Positions 9,363-20,122 of a DNA stretch of 64,000 nt are shown here, one piece after another; position 1 is the first letter of the stretch; each line of letters opens with the position of its first letter. The translations under genes and the position numbers were made by a program. The DNA comes from Micromonospora humi (GTDB lineage: Bacteria; Actinomycetota; Actinomycetes; Mycobacteriales; Micromonosporaceae). Below the pieces are notes generated by a model, which was given only the letters and a program-made list of their open reading frames with translations, did not search any database and had not been told where the DNA came from. The stretch covers positions 310,001-374,000 of the forward strand of contig NZ_FMDM01000004.1 of assembly GCF_900090105.1 (NCBI RefSeq). The letters run 5' to 3'.

Positions 9363-10643
9363 TCAGCCCTTGATGTACGGCTTGCCGTCGGCGGCCGGCG
9401 CCCGGACCCGGCCGACCAGCCCGGCCACCGCCAGGATCGTCGCCAGGTAGGGCAGCATCGCCAGGAACTGGCTCGGGATGCTGCTGCCGATCGCGCCCAG
9501 GTAGGTGGCGAGCTGGTCGGCGAAGCCGAAGAAGAGCGCCGCGAGCAGCGCGCCGGTCGGGCTCCACCGGCCGAAGATCAGCGCGGCCAGCGCGATGAAG
9601 CCCTTGCCGCCGATCATGTTCTTGGTGAACGAGTAGAGCGCCAGCGTGTACGACGCGCCGCCGACGCCGGCCACCAGACCGGCCAGGAGCACGTTGCGGT
9701 AGCGCAGCCGCAGCACCTTCACGCCGAGCGTGTCGGCGGCGGTCGGGTGCTCACCGACCGACCGGGTGCGCAGGCCCCACCGGGTGCGGAACAGCGCCAG
9801 GTGGATGACCAGCACCAGCAGCAGGCCGAGGTAGAGGAAGATGTTGCCCCGGAACAGCGCCGGGCCGAGCAGCGGGATGTCCTTCAGCAGCGGGATCTCC
9901 CAGTTGCTGAACCGCGGCGCGCTGTTGTACTTCGTCGCGTCGGTCTGCATCAGCCGCTCGTAGAGGAAGCCGGTGACGCCGACCGCCAGCAGGTTGAGCA
10001 CGATGCCCATGACCACCTGGTCGACCAGGTAGCGGATGGCGAACACGGCGAGTAGCAGCGAGATGAACGCGCCGCCGAGCGCGGCGGCCACCAGGCCCAC
10101 CCAGACGTTGCCGGAGATGCTGCCGAACAGCGCGCCGGAGAAGGCGCCCATCAGCAACTGGCCCTCGATCGCCACGTTGACCACGCCGGAGCGCTCACAC
10201 AGCACCCCGGCCAGCGCGCCGAAGATCAGCGGCAGCGCCAGGACGAACGTGCCGCGCAGCACGTTGACCAGCGGCATGAAGTTGCGCCCCTCGGGGGCGG
10301 CGGAGACCTGCCAGCACAGGAAGCTCAGCACGAAGGCGACCAGCCCGGCGCCGAGCAGCACCGTGAACCAGCGCTTGGGCACACCGGCCAGCAGCGCGGC
10401 CCCGGTCGCGGCGGCGATGACCCCGAACAGGATCGCGCCGACCGTGCCGTTGATCTCCAGGGCGGCGCCGCCCTCGGTCTCGCTGAGCGTGAATCGGGCC
10501 TGCTGGTCGGTGGCGAGCGCGCCGAACAGCACCGCCGCGAGCACGCCCAGCGCCAGCAGGACGGCGCCCGCCTTGCGGGCCCGCGTCCAGAAACCCTCGT
10601 CGACCGCGGTGACCGCGACGTCGGGGACAGCCGTGGTGGACAT
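9363..10643 (-). CDS. Nucleoside ABC transporter permease (second permease)
   Basis: Inner-membrane permease of the branched-chain/ribose/nucleoside (BPD_transp_2) superfamily, 426 residues with about ten hydrophobic segments. GALAGVLCERSGVVNVAIEG is the conserved cytoplasmic coupling motif of NupQ/BmpC-like proteins (about residues 145-165), and GLRTRSVGEHPTAADTLGV is the second family signature. An N-terminal extension of about 110 residues with two or three extra membrane segments precedes the core. ATG at 10643 lies two bases after the stop of the first permease. It should pair with that permease to form the channel for nucleosides delivered by the lipoprotein encoded at 13790-14881. Confidence 0.92.
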   Translation of the reverse strand: MSTTAVPDVAVTAVDEGFWTRARKAGAVLLALGVLAAVLFGALATDQQARFTLSETEGGAALEINGTVGAILFGVIAAATGAALLAGVPKRWFTVLLGAGLVAFVLSFLCWQVSAAPEGRNFMPLVNVLRGTFVLALPLIFGALAGVLCERSGVVNVAIEGQLLMGAFSGALFGSISGNVWVGLVAAALGGAFISLLLAVFAIRYLVDQVVMGIVLNLLAVGVTGFLYERLMQTDATKYNSAPRFSNWEIPLLKDIPLLGPALFRGNIFLYLGLLLVLVIHLALFRTRWGLRTRSVGEHPTAADTLGVKVLRLRYRNVLLAGLVAGVGGASYTLALYSFTKNMIGGKGFIALAALIFGRWSPTGALLAALFFGFADQLATYLGAIGSSIPSQFLAMLPYLATILAVAGLVGRVRAPAADGKPYIKG

Positions 10644-10645
10644 GC

Positions 10646-11979
10646 TCACCAGCCCTTCGCGAGGCTCGTCTGCAGCCGGGCGGCGCGGGCCGCCCGGAGC
10701 TGGAAGATCGCCTTTACCAGGGCGGGCGCGGCGATGAAGATGACGATGAGCGCCTGGAGCACGGTGACCAGCTCCAGCGAGATCCCGGAGTACGACTGCA
10801 TCCGGTTGCCGCCGGCCTGGAGCGCGCCGAACAGCAGCGCGGCCAGCAGCACGCCCCACGGCTTCACCCGGCCGAGCAGGGCCACCAGGATGCCGTCGAA
10901 CCCGATCTGCGCGATCACCAGCGGAGTCAGCGCGTTGGCGGTGGAGCCGAGCACCATGTTCGAGCCGCCGAGGCCGGCCAGCAGACCCGCGATCACCATC
11001 ACCAGCACGTACGTCTTGGTGACGCTGATGCCCGCGGTCCGGGCGGCGTCCGGGTTGGCGCCCACCGCGCGCAGCTCGAAGCCGAGCGTGGAGCGGTTGA
11101 GCAGCCAGGCGATGAACCAGGTGGCCAGCACCGCGAGCAGGATGCCGGCGTGCACCCGCAGGTTGTCGCCGAGCAGCCGGGGCAGCTGCGCGGAGGAGTC
11201 GACCGGCTTGCTGATCGCGTCCGACCGGGTCGGGTTCTGCACCCCGCTCTGGACGATGATCCAGGACAGGAAGTAGACCGCCACGTAGTTGAGCATGATC
11301 GTGTTGATCACCTCGTGGGCGCCGGTGCGGGCCTTGAGGATGCCCGGGATGAAGCCCCAGAGCGCACCGCCCAGCGCACCGGCGATCAGCGCCACCAGCA
11401 GGTGCACCCCGGGCGGCAGCGGCAGCGCGAACCCGGCGACGGCGGCCAGGACGACGCCGATGGTCGCCTGGCCCTGGGCGCCGATGTTGAACAGGCCGCC
11501 GCGGAAGGCCAGCGCCACCGACAGGCCGGTGAAGACCAGCGGCGCGGTGTAGGTGAGCGTCTCCGAGATCGGACCCATCGCGGCGGTGAAGCCGACCGCG
11601 TCCGGGTCGAAGACCGCGCCCTTGAACAGGTTCGCGTACGCCTCGCTGACCACCGTCCAGCTGGCGTTCAACGCGTCCGCCGGTCGGGCGGTGATGTAAC
11701 CGTAGGTGGCCAGCACCTCCGGGTCGGAGACGATGATCAGCACCGCGCCGACGAGCATCGCCAGCACGACCGCGAGCACGGTCACGGTGACCGTGTTGGC
11801 CGCCCAGAGGTTGTCCAGGAAGAGCCGGCCCAGGCTGGGCCGGGGCGCCTCGGCGGGCCGCTGCTTGAGCGCGGTGTCGCCGGCCGGCGCGGTCGGCGTC
11901 GCGCGAGCCTCCTCGCGCGCCTGGAGCGCCTCGGTCGCCGGCTCCTTGTCCGGGGAGCCCGACGCCGGGTTCGGGTTCG

Positions 11980-11983
<4 letters not shown>
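10646..11983 (-). CDS. Nucleoside ABC transporter permease (first permease)
   Basis: Permease of 445 residues from the same superfamily as its downstream partner. An N-terminal cytoplasmic tail of about 50 charged residues leads to several membrane helices; [20 protein letters not shown] at about 165-185 is the coupling motif typical of NupP/BmpB-like subunits, and [19 protein letters not shown] and [16 protein letters not shown] are further family signatures. Its ATG overlaps the ATPase stop as ATGA and its stop is two bases before the second permease, so the three importer genes are translationally linked. Substrate is inferred from the neighbouring cdd and deoA genes. Confidence 0.92.
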
Positions 11984-13584
<1,601 letters not shown>

Positions 13585-13789
13585 CGCAACCTCCTGGAGT
13601 GCGAGCGATGGTGCAGCGTAGCGACTGCCGCGCCGCCACCGCGCCGGGTGGGGGTGTGGGGGGATCACGGTGACCGGCCGCCCCGGGCACGGGGTTGGAG
13701 AACCCGTACGCCCGGGACGGCCGGATCGTGCTACCTGGTGCTCGCCGGCCCCGCTGCCGATGATCTCACCGCGGCGGCCGGCGGAGCGG

Positions 13790-14881
13790 TCACTTGGTCG
13801 GCTGGGCCTTCGAGGTGACCGTGATGGTGCCGGCGGCGATGTCCGCCTTGATCTTGTCGACCTCGGCCTTCAGGTCCGCCGGGACCTTGCTGTCGAAGTC
13901 GTGGTACGGCGCGATGGAGACGCCGGTGTTGGCCAGGGTGCCCACGAAGCCCGGGGTGGACTGCAGCTTCTCGCCACCGGCGGCCTTCACGACGGCCTCC
14001 TTGACGGCCTCCGGGATGTTCTTGACGACCGTGGTCAGGATCGCCGAGCAGTCCGGGGTGCTCTCGCAGCCGTCGACGTCGACCCAGACGACCGAGTACT
14101 TGCCGCCCGAGGCCTTGGCGGCGGAGGTGGTGCCGAGGCCGGCGCCGCCGGCGACCGGCATGATGATGTCGGCGCCCTGGGCGACCAGCGTGTCGGACAC
14201 CTTCTTGCCCTCGTCCTGCTTGACGAAGTCGTTGGTGAAGGAGCCCTTCTGGGTGGCCTTGTCCCAGCCGATGACCGAGACGTTCTTGCTCTTGGCCTTG
14301 TTGTAGTAGGCCACGCCGTCGGCGAAGCCGTCCATGAAGATGGTGACCGGCGGGATCGGCAGGCCGCCGTAGGTGCCTACCTTGCCGGTCTTGCTCATCC
14401 CGGCGGCCAGGTAACCGGCCTGGAACGCGGCCTGCGCGGTGTCGAACTGCATCGGGTAGATGTTGCCGACACCCGGGTTGGCGTCCACGATCGCGAACTG
14501 CTGGTTCGGGTTCGCCTGCGCGGCCGCCTTGGTGGCGTCCGACATCAGGCCACCGACGGCCAGGATGAAGTCGCACTTCTGGTCGACGAAGCCCTTGAGG
14601 TTGACCTCGTAGTCCGCCTCGGCCTTCGACTGGACGTTCTTGATGTCGATGTTGTCGTTCTCCTTCTTCGCCTCCTGGAGGCCCTTCCAGGCCGAGGTGT
14701 TGAAGGACTTGTCATCGATGCCACCGACGTCGGTCACCATGCAGGCGCTGTACTTCTTGCCGCCAGTGCCGCCGGCGTTGTTGTTGTCGTCGTCCGGAGC
14801 CTCACCACACGCGGCGGCGCCCAGCACGAGGCCACCCGCCACGAAGGCGGAGGCGATCCGCATCCCACGCACAGAGCGCAA
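13790..14881 (-). CDS. BMP-family nucleoside-binding lipoprotein
   Basis: Extracytoplasmic solute-binding protein of 363 residues in the basic membrane protein (BmpA/PnrA/Med) family, first gene of the nucleoside importer. The N-terminus has a signal sequence ending in GAAACGE, a lipobox whose cysteine (about residue 26) should be lipidated. [19 protein letters not shown] is the family ligand-binding motif, with [24 protein letters not shown] and VWVDVDGC following. The start is TTG at 14881, five bases after AAGGAG; an internal ATG at 14863 is the alternative. It is separated from the ATPase gene by 205 bases, a common arrangement that allows excess binding protein. Two palindromes upstream are candidate operators. 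Confidence 0.93.
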   Translation of the reverse strand: MRSVRGMRIASAFVAGGLVLGAAACGEAPDDDNNNAGGTGGKKYSACMVTDVGGIDDKSFNTSAWKGLQEAKKENDNIDIKNVQSKAEADYEVNLKGFVDQKCDFILAVGGLMSDATKAAAQANPNQQFAIVDANPGVGNIYPMQFDTAQAAFQAGYLAAGMSKTGKVGTYGGLPIPPVTIFMDGFADGVAYYNKAKSKNVSVIGWDKATQKGSFTNDFVKQDEGKKVSDTLVAQGADIIMPVAGGAGLGTTSAAKASGGKYSVVWVDVDGCESTPDCSAILTTVVKNIPEAVKEAVVKAAGGEKLQSTPGFVGTLANTGVSIAPYHDFDSKVPADLKAEVDKIKADIAAGTITVTSKAQPTK

Positions 14882-15003
14882 GACGTCTCCTTCCCATTGC
14901 GCCCGCGTCGTGCGCGGTACGCATGCCCTTGCGCCGGCCTGCGGTATGCCGCCGGCGTCCCACGTTACGGACGGGAGCGTACGCCCGCGCCCACCCACCG
15001 GCC

Positions 15004-15047
15004 GACAATCGTGCACGACTGTTGAGCGTCCGTTACCCCGGTGTAAC
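15004..15047. promoter_or_regulatory. Two palindromic candidate operators upstream of the nucleoside importer
   Basis: GACAATCGTGCACGACTGTT at 15004-15023 is a near-perfect 20-base palindrome around the exact core TCGTGCACGA. Eight bases on, GTTACCCCGGTGTAAC at 15032-15047 has GTTAC/GTAAC arms. They lie about 120-165 bases before the lipoprotein start. No regulator gene for this operon is visible nearby, so the binding protein is unknown. Confidence 0.5.
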
Positions 15048-15140
15048 CCTTGGGTGGGGCAGATCACTTTTCCGGCCGGTGGGCGTGCGCGGGCGTGTCC
15101 TGAACGTCCGTTTCCCGGCGCGCTCCCGTTGCTCTGCGGG

Positions 15141-15491
15141 CTACCGCCAGAACACCGCGACCGCCGCGTTGAGCAGCGTCAACCCGATGATCGCAAGGAA
15201 GTGCCCGCGGTTCACGGACTCCCGCTTACGGGAGAAGAAGACCATGACGAAGATGAGCAACGCGAGCACCAACTTGGTAACAAGCTTCGCCGGGGCCGGT
15301 TCGTCGCCGTCCCGCAGGGGCGCGGAGAGTCCGAGACCGGTCAGGATCTGGATCACCGCTCCCCAGAGCATGGCCGCGTTGATCCGCAGCCGGCCGCTGA
15401 CGTACTGGGCGATCCCGCCGCCGAGCAGCAGCGCGAAGCCGATCAGATGGACGTAGAGAAGGATCAGTCGAAGAGCTTCCACGCCGGCCAT
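15141..15491 (-). CDS. Small four-helix membrane protein, function unknown
   Basis: A 116-residue protein made almost entirely of four hydrophobic segments (about residues 5-30, 40-57, 66-85 and 94-114) with short polar turns. LYVHLIGFALLLGGGIAQYV carries a histidine in the first helix, a feature of several small haem- or metal-binding membrane families, but I cannot assign it to one. ATG at 15491 has GGGGA four bases upstream. It stands alone between the nucleoside importer promoter region and the TetR-controlled membrane protein gene. Confidence 0.7.
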   Translation of the reverse strand: MAGVEALRLILLYVHLIGFALLLGGGIAQYVSGRLRINAAMLWGAVIQILTGLGLSAPLRDGDEPAPAKLVTKLVLALLIFVMVFFSRKRESVNRGHFLAIIGLTLLNAAVAVFWR

Positions 15492-15539
15492 TGTTCCCCA
15501 TCAACGACGCCGCGTAGTAGTCAGCTCGCCCAGGTGCCG

Positions 15540-16532
15540 TCATACCGTGACCTGGGCCGCCGCCGGCCGCGCCGCCACCGGCGCCGGGTCCGCGCCGCCG
15601 CCCGCCCGGCGGCCGAGCAGGACCAGGGCCAGCCCGACCAGCGCGTACCCGGCGAGCACGGCCAGCGGCCGGCCGGCGCCCGCGCCGTCGAAGAAGGCCG
15701 CCGAGCGCAGCAGCGTGCCGCCGGCGCCGACCGGCAGGAACTGCCCGACCGCCCCCCACGGCTGCGGCAGCAGCTCGGGCGCGGCGGCGACCGCGGAGAG
15801 CGGGTTGCCGATCAGGAAGACGAGCAGCGCCCCGAGGCCGAGGCCGGCGCGGCCGAGCAGCGCGCCGAGACCCGCCACGGTGCCGGCGGCGGCGAGCGAG
15901 AACAGGCCGATCGCGGCCGACTCCCGCCACGGGTCGCCGTCGAGCAGGCCGAGCCAGCCGTGCAGCACCGCCACGCCGGCCGCGCCGGCCAGCACCGCGT
16001 ACCCGATCAGGCCGGCCAGCCGGGCGCGGCGGCCGGCGACCAGGAGGGTGAGCAGCGCGCCGGCCAGCATGCCGGTGAGCGCCAGTGGCAGGAAGCCCGC
16101 GGCGAACCCGGCCCCGCGCGGGTCGTCCGGATCGGTCGGGACGACAGCCGTCACCGGCACCGGCCGGCCGGCCGAGAGCTGGCCGGCAGCCTCGGTGAGC
16201 AGGGCCGCCACGGTCGGGCTCGCGGCCGGCGCGGTGTGCAGGGCGACGCCGTCCGGGCCGACCAGGAACGCGGCGTAGACCTCGCGGTCGCGCAGCGCCC
16301 GGTCGGCCGCCGCCGCGTCCGGCAGCGTGGTGACCGCGAAGCCGCCGGGGCGGGCCGCGGCCAGCCGGGCGGTCAGCTCGGCGACGGCCGGCGGCGGGCC
16401 GGCCACGGCCACCGGCAGGTCGCGCGGCGCGAGGTGCGCGGCGGGCGCCGCGAACAACGGTACGAGCAGTGCCTGCACCACCACCGCCGCGCCGACGAGC
16501 AGCGCGGCGAGGGTCCACGGTGAGCGGGGCAT
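15540..16532 (-). CDS. ABC-2/YhgE-like multi-span membrane protein under TetR control
   Basis: A 330-residue integral membrane protein. One N-terminal helix (about 8-30) precedes an extracytoplasmic domain of about 140 residues, followed by about six helices from residue 170 onward. This one-plus-loop-plus-several layout and the segment VFLIGNPLSAVAAAPELLPQ resemble ABC-2-type permeases and YhgE/Pip-like proteins; no ATPase gene is adjacent. ATG at 16532 has GGAG seven bases upstream. The divergent TetR gene and two TTCG-type palindromes between them suggest a drug- or stress-inducible export function, which is inference. Confidence 0.75.
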   Translation of the reverse strand: MPRSPWTLAALLVGAAVVVQALLVPLFAAPAAHLAPRDLPVAVAGPPPAVAELTARLAAARPGGFAVTTLPDAAAADRALRDREVYAAFLVGPDGVALHTAPAASPTVAALLTEAAGQLSAGRPVPVTAVVPTDPDDPRGAGFAAGFLPLALTGMLAGALLTLLVAGRRARLAGLIGYAVLAGAAGVAVLHGWLGLLDGDPWRESAAIGLFSLAAAGTVAGLGALLGRAGLGLGALLVFLIGNPLSAVAAAPELLPQPWGAVGQFLPVGAGGTLLRSAAFFDGAGAGRPLAVLAGYALVGLALVLLGRRAGGGADPAPVAARPAAAQVTV

Positions 16533-16546
16533 CGCGATCTCCTTAA

Positions 16547-16623
16547 AACGAATGTTCGTTCTCTTGGACTGAGCGTGCGCCGCCACGCGCGCGTTCGTCA
16601 AGAACGAACGTTCGCTTTAGAAT
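16547..16623. promoter_or_regulatory. Divergent TetR operator region
   Basis: AACGAATGTTCGTT at 16547-16560 and AACGAACGTTCGCT at 16603-16616 share the AACGAA-N2-TTCG dyad; the second contains the perfect palindrome CGAACGTTCG. The first lies just before the ribosome site of the minus-strand membrane gene, and the second abuts TAGAAT at 16618-16623, the probable -10 box of the tetR gene. The layout predicts TetR repression of both directions. Confidence 0.75.
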
Positions 16624-16630
16624 GTGTGTC

Positions 16631-17218
16631 GTGCCACGCGTCTCCGAACAGCACCTCGCCGCCCGCCGCCAGCAGATCCTCGACGCGGCCCGGCGCTGCT
16701 TCGTGCGCGACGGGTTCCACCACACCTCGATGCAGGACGTGATCAAGGAGGCCGGGCTCTCCGTCGGTGCGGTCTACCGCTACTTCCCCAGCAAGAACGA
16801 CCTGATCACGGCCATCGCCCAGGCGGTGATCGGCACCGCCGACGCGACCTTCGCCGACCTGTCCACCGCCGACCCGCCGCTGCCGCTGACCGGCGTGCTG
16901 GAACGCGCCCTGACCTTCGTCGACACCCAGCTCGGCCCGGACGGCGTGCTGCCGCTGGCCCTGCAGGTGTGGAGCGAGGCGCAGCGGGACCCGGTGCTGG
17001 CCGAGTTCGTCGCCGCCACGTACACCCGGCTGCGCGGCCACTTCGTGACCGCCGCCGAGCGGGCCCGCGACGCCGGCGAGCTGCCCGCGGACGCCGATCC
17101 CGCCGCCGTGGGCGCGGCGCTGTTCGGGCTGGTGCCGGGCTACTTCACCCAGCGCATCCTCACCGGCTCCCCGGACCGCGCCACCTACCTCGCCGGCGCC
17201 CGCGCTCTCCTGCGTTGA
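16631..17218 (+). CDS. TetR-family transcriptional regulator
   Basis: Repressor of 195 residues. HLAARRQQILDAARRCFVRD and the helix-turn-helix SMQDVIKEAGLSVGAVYRYF fill the first 60 residues; the remaining helices form the ligand-binding and dimer domain, with LVPGYFTQRIL near the end. GTG at 16631 is preferred because TAGAAT lies seven bases upstream, making a leaderless message likely; ATG at 16622 would fall inside that -10 box. It is divergent from the ABC-2-like membrane protein and most likely represses it and itself. Confidence 0.92.
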   Translation: MPRVSEQHLAARRQQILDAARRCFVRDGFHHTSMQDVIKEAGLSVGAVYRYFPSKNDLITAIAQAVIGTADATFADLSTADPPLPLTGVLERALTFVDTQLGPDGVLPLALQVWSEAQRDPVLAEFVAATYTRLRGHFVTAAERARDAGELPADADPAAVGAALFGLVPGYFTQRILTGSPDRATYLAGARALLR

Positions 17219-17226
17219 GGTGTGAA

Positions 17227-17270
17227 GAGGGGCCCCTTGTCATGCAGAATGCGTTAACAAGGGGCCCCTC
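17227..17270. terminator. GGGGCCCC-family palindrome, bidirectional terminator candidate
   Basis: GAGGGGCCCCTTGT (17227-17240) pairs perfectly with ACAAGGGGCCCCTC (17257-17270) over a 16-base loop containing GCGTTA. It lies between the converging tetR and amylase genes. The same core recurs near 33.1, 47.2 and 53.2 kb, so this is a member of a repeat family used here as an intergenic stem-loop. Confidence 0.8.
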
Positions 17271-17273
17271 CTT

Positions 17274-19073
17274 TCACCAGCGCCAGAGCTGGAAGGTGGG
17301 GCCGTCCGCGGGCAGGGTGGCGGTGCCGGGGGGCAGCGCGGGCGCGCCGCCGTAGATGTTCTCGGCGGCGGGCAGGCCGGTCAGGTGGACCGGGGCGCCG
17401 GGGGCGCGGCGGGCCAGCGCCAGCACCGCGCCGGTCGGCGTCTCGCGGAGGAAGACCAGCGTGTCCGCGTCGGCGTGCACCCACCGCAGGCCGCCGTGCC
17501 GCAGCGCCGGCTCGTCGCGGCGCAGCGCCAGCAGCGACCGGTACGCGTCGAACGTGCGCCGGTCCCAGCTCTCCGGCCGGTGCCACGGCATCGGGGTACG
17601 CGAGCCCTCCCCGTTGGTGCCGGTGAGGCCCAGCTCGTCACCGGCGAAGACGACCGGGGTGCCGGGCATGGTGGCGAGCAGCCCGGCGGCCACCTCCTGC
17701 CGGGCCGCGTCGCCGACCACGGTGCGGATCCGGGCCGAGTCGTGCGAGCCGAGCAGCTGCCACGAGTGCGTGTACGACCGCCAGGAGATCAGCGACCGGT
17801 AGGCGTTCATGGTGGCCAGCACCGCGTCCGCGTCCCGCCGCCGCACCCCGCCCGGCGTGCCGAGGAAGTTCGGCACCGGCCCGTCGCCGGCCCGCAGCCA
17901 GGACCACACCGGGTCGGTGAAGCCGACGTAGTTCATGGTGCCGTGCCAGCCGTCGCGGTCCAGGTCGCCGGTGTGGTCGTGGCCGTGCTCGGCGAGCAGC
18001 AGCCCGTCCGACCGGGTCTCGGCGACCACCTCGCGCAGCAGTCGCGCCACCTCGTGGGTGTACGCGTCCGCGCCGCGCCGGCCGGTCATGTTCGCCACGT
18101 CCACCCGCCAGCCGTCCAGCCCGTACGGCGGGCACAGCCAGCGGCGCAGCAGCGAGTCCTCGGCGGTGGCGAAGCGCCGGCGCAGCTCCGCGCTGCCCCA
18201 GTTGAGCTTCGGCAGTGACTTGACCCCGTTCCACGACTCGTAGTCGGAGCCGGGCAGGTCGAAGTAGTACAGCTCGCGCTCCGGTGCGTCGACGTCGGAG
18301 ATCGCGTCGGTGAACCAGCGGTGCGCGTCGCCGGTGTGGTTGCTGGTGATGTCGCCGAGCAGCCGCCAGCCCCGGGCGCGGACCGCGTCGGCGAGCCGGA
18401 CCAGCGCCGGGTCGCCGCCGAGCAGCGGGTCGACGGTGTCGAAGCTGGACGCGTCGTACCGGTGGTTGGAGCGCGCCGGGAAGATCGGGGTGAGGTAGAC
18501 GGTGTTGACGCCGAGCCGCTCCAGGTGGTCCAGGCGCTCGGTGATCCCGTCCAGGTCGCCGCCGTAGAACTGGCGGGGCGTCTCCGGGCCCCGGCCGATC
18601 ACCGGGGTGTCCCAGTCACACGGGATGGCCCAGTCCGGGGCGGTGCGGCCGTCGGCGGCGGCCGAGCGGGCGAACCGGTCCGGGAAGATCTGGTAGATCA
18701 GCGCGTCCCGCGCCCAGGCCGGTGGCGGCGCGTAGCTGACCAGCTTGAAGTCGCCGTGGTCCGGCACGTCGTGGCCGGCCAGGCCGGCGGCGTTGAGCCA
18801 GCGGGGGCCGGCGTCGCCGTCGAGCAGGAAGCGGTAGTTGCTGACCGGGTTGCGGACCTCGACGTCGGCCCGCCACCACACGTCACCGCCGGCGGTGCGG
18901 TCGACGACCGCCTCGGCGAAGTGCGGCTCGCCGTCGCCGGTGGTGCGCACGTGCACCTGGTCGACGCCGGCGCCGGCCGGTACCCGGACGAAGACCGGCA
19001 CGGTCTGCCCGAGCGCGGGCTCCTGCTCCGGCACGTAGGTGGCGGATCCGTCGTGGTGCGGCTGTAGGGACAT
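17274..19073 (-). CDS. GH13 glycoside hydrolase (cyclomaltodextrinase/neopullulanase-like)
   Basis: Alpha-glucan hydrolase of 599 residues. An N-terminal beta domain (to about residue 125) precedes the barrel ALIYQIFPDRFARS. The four GH13 regions are visible: LGDITSNHTG, GWRVDVANM (nucleophile Asp), LLLAEHGHD (acid Glu) and LLGSHDSAR (transition-state Asp; Ser replaces the usual Asn). The N-terminal module and no signal peptide point to a cytosolic maltodextrin- or cyclodextrin-degrading enzyme. ATG at 19073 begins MSLQPHH with only a weak AAAGG upstream. It lies 137 bases after malG and probably acts on imported maltodextrins. Confidence 0.9.
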   Translation of the reverse strand: MSLQPHHDGSATYVPEQEPALGQTVPVFVRVPAGAGVDQVHVRTTGDGEPHFAEAVVDRTAGGDVWWRADVEVRNPVSNYRFLLDGDAGPRWLNAAGLAGHDVPDHGDFKLVSYAPPPAWARDALIYQIFPDRFARSAAADGRTAPDWAIPCDWDTPVIGRGPETPRQFYGGDLDGITERLDHLERLGVNTVYLTPIFPARSNHRYDASSFDTVDPLLGGDPALVRLADAVRARGWRLLGDITSNHTGDAHRWFTDAISDVDAPERELYYFDLPGSDYESWNGVKSLPKLNWGSAELRRRFATAEDSLLRRWLCPPYGLDGWRVDVANMTGRRGADAYTHEVARLLREVVAETRSDGLLLAEHGHDHTGDLDRDGWHGTMNYVGFTDPVWSWLRAGDGPVPNFLGTPGGVRRRDADAVLATMNAYRSLISWRSYTHSWQLLGSHDSARIRTVVGDAARQEVAAGLLATMPGTPVVFAGDELGLTGTNGEGSRTPMPWHRPESWDRRTFDAYRSLLALRRDEPALRHGGLRWVHADADTLVFLRETPTGAVLALARRAPGAPVHLTGLPAAENIYGGAPALPPGTATLPADGPTFQLWRW

Positions 19074-19111
19074 GGTGGGGCCTTTCGCGTCGTACCGACA
19101 GTGAGTGGGGC

Positions 19112-19145
19112 GACCGTCGCGATCGGTCACCCGACCGCGACGGTC
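19112..19145 (-). terminator. Hairpin between malG-like gene and GH13 gene
   Basis: GACCGTCGCG (19112-19121) pairs with CGCGACGGTC (19136-19145), with an inner TCGG/CCGA extension closing a short loop. It follows the malG-like stop by 66 bases with no T-tract, so it may partly separate transporter and hydrolase expression. Confidence 0.6.
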
Positions 19146-19210
19146 CGCCCTCCAAACCGCTGTGGTGTACGCCGACACGACGCCCTTGCCGCAGCGTGAG
19201 CCGAGGAGGC

Positions 19211-20122
19211 TCAGCCCTTGACGGCTCCGGAGGTGAGGCCGGAGACGATGTAGCGCTGGAGAAGTTGGAACACCAGCACCGTGGGGATCGCGGTGAGCAG
19301 CGTGCCCGCCGCGAACATCCCGAAGTTGTTGTTGCGTTCGCCCGCCACCAGGCCGTACATGCCGACCGCGAGGGTCTTCGACTCGGTGTTGGTGAGGAAC
19401 ACGTTGGCGATGATGAACTCGTTGATCGAGCCGATGAACGCGAGCAGGCCGGTCACCGCCAGGATCGGCGCCACCAGCGGCAGCATGATCCGGAAGAAGA
19501 CCTGCACGTGCGAGGCGCCGTCCATGGTCGCCGACTCGTCCAGCTCCTTCGGCAGCGTGTCGAAGAAGCCCTTCATCAGCCAGGTGTTGGCCCCCAGCGC
19601 ACCACCCATGTAGAGCAGGAACAGGCCCCACGGGGTGTTGAAGCCGATCACCGGGTAGAGGTCGGTGAGCGTGGTGAAGATCAGGAAGATAGCCACGATC
19701 GCCAGGAACTGCGGGAACATCTGGATCAGCAGCAACGCCAGCAGGCCGACCCGACGCCCGGCGAACCGCATCCGCGAGAACGCGTACGCGGCCAGCGCCG
19801 ACAGGAAGATCGACGCGAAGCTGGCCACGCCCGCGAGCAGCAGCGAGTTGAGGAACCAGTGGCCGAACGCGGTGCGGTCGAACAGGTTGGTGAAGTTCTC
19901 CAGCGACGCACCGGTCGGCAGCAACTGGGTCGAGGAGAGCGTGCCGAGCGGGTTGAGCGCCGCCGAGATCACGAACAGGATCGGGAAGAGGCTGAACACC
20001 ACGGCCAGCACCCCGACCAGGTGCCGCCAGCCGACCTGGGTGAACCACCGGTTGCGGGTCCGGCCGGCCGGACCGCGACCGGTGTGGCGGTGAGCCGCCG
20101 GCGTTTCCGCGAGGCTGGTCAC
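19211..20122 (-). CDS. malG: Carbohydrate ABC transporter permease, MalG-like
   Basis: Inner-membrane permease of 303 residues with six predicted helices after a polar N-terminal tail. KELDESATMDGASHVQVFFR at about 200-220 is the EAA loop that contacts the ATPase, placed as in MalG. The protein ends SGLTSGAVKG, the C-terminal sequence typical of maltose/alpha-glucoside MalG-like subunits in actinobacteria. The GTG start overlaps the malF-like stop as GTGA. No ATPase gene is in the cluster; in actinobacteria a shared MsiK-type ATPase usually serves such importers. Substrate, probably maltodextrin or alpha-glucosides, is inferred from the two GH13 genes. Confidence 0.9.
   Translation of the reverse strand: MTSLAETPAAHRHTGRGPAGRTRNRWFTQVGWRHLVGVLAVVFSLFPILFVISAALNPLGTLSSTQLLPTGASLENFTNLFDRTAFGHWFLNSLLLAGVASFASIFLSALAAYAFSRMRFAGRRVGLLALLLIQMFPQFLAIVAIFLIFTTLTDLYPVIGFNTPWGLFLLYMGGALGANTWLMKGFFDTLPKELDESATMDGASHVQVFFRIMLPLVAPILAVTGLLAFIGSINEFIIANVFLTNTESKTLAVGMYGLVAGERNNNFGMFAAGTLLTAIPTVLVFQLLQRYIVSGLTSGAVKG

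Noticed and set aside
13585-13668. GTG at 13668 as the ATPase start
   Set aside because: The added residues are proline/arginine-rich and unlike the family, and an ideal ribosome site lies further downstream before CTG.
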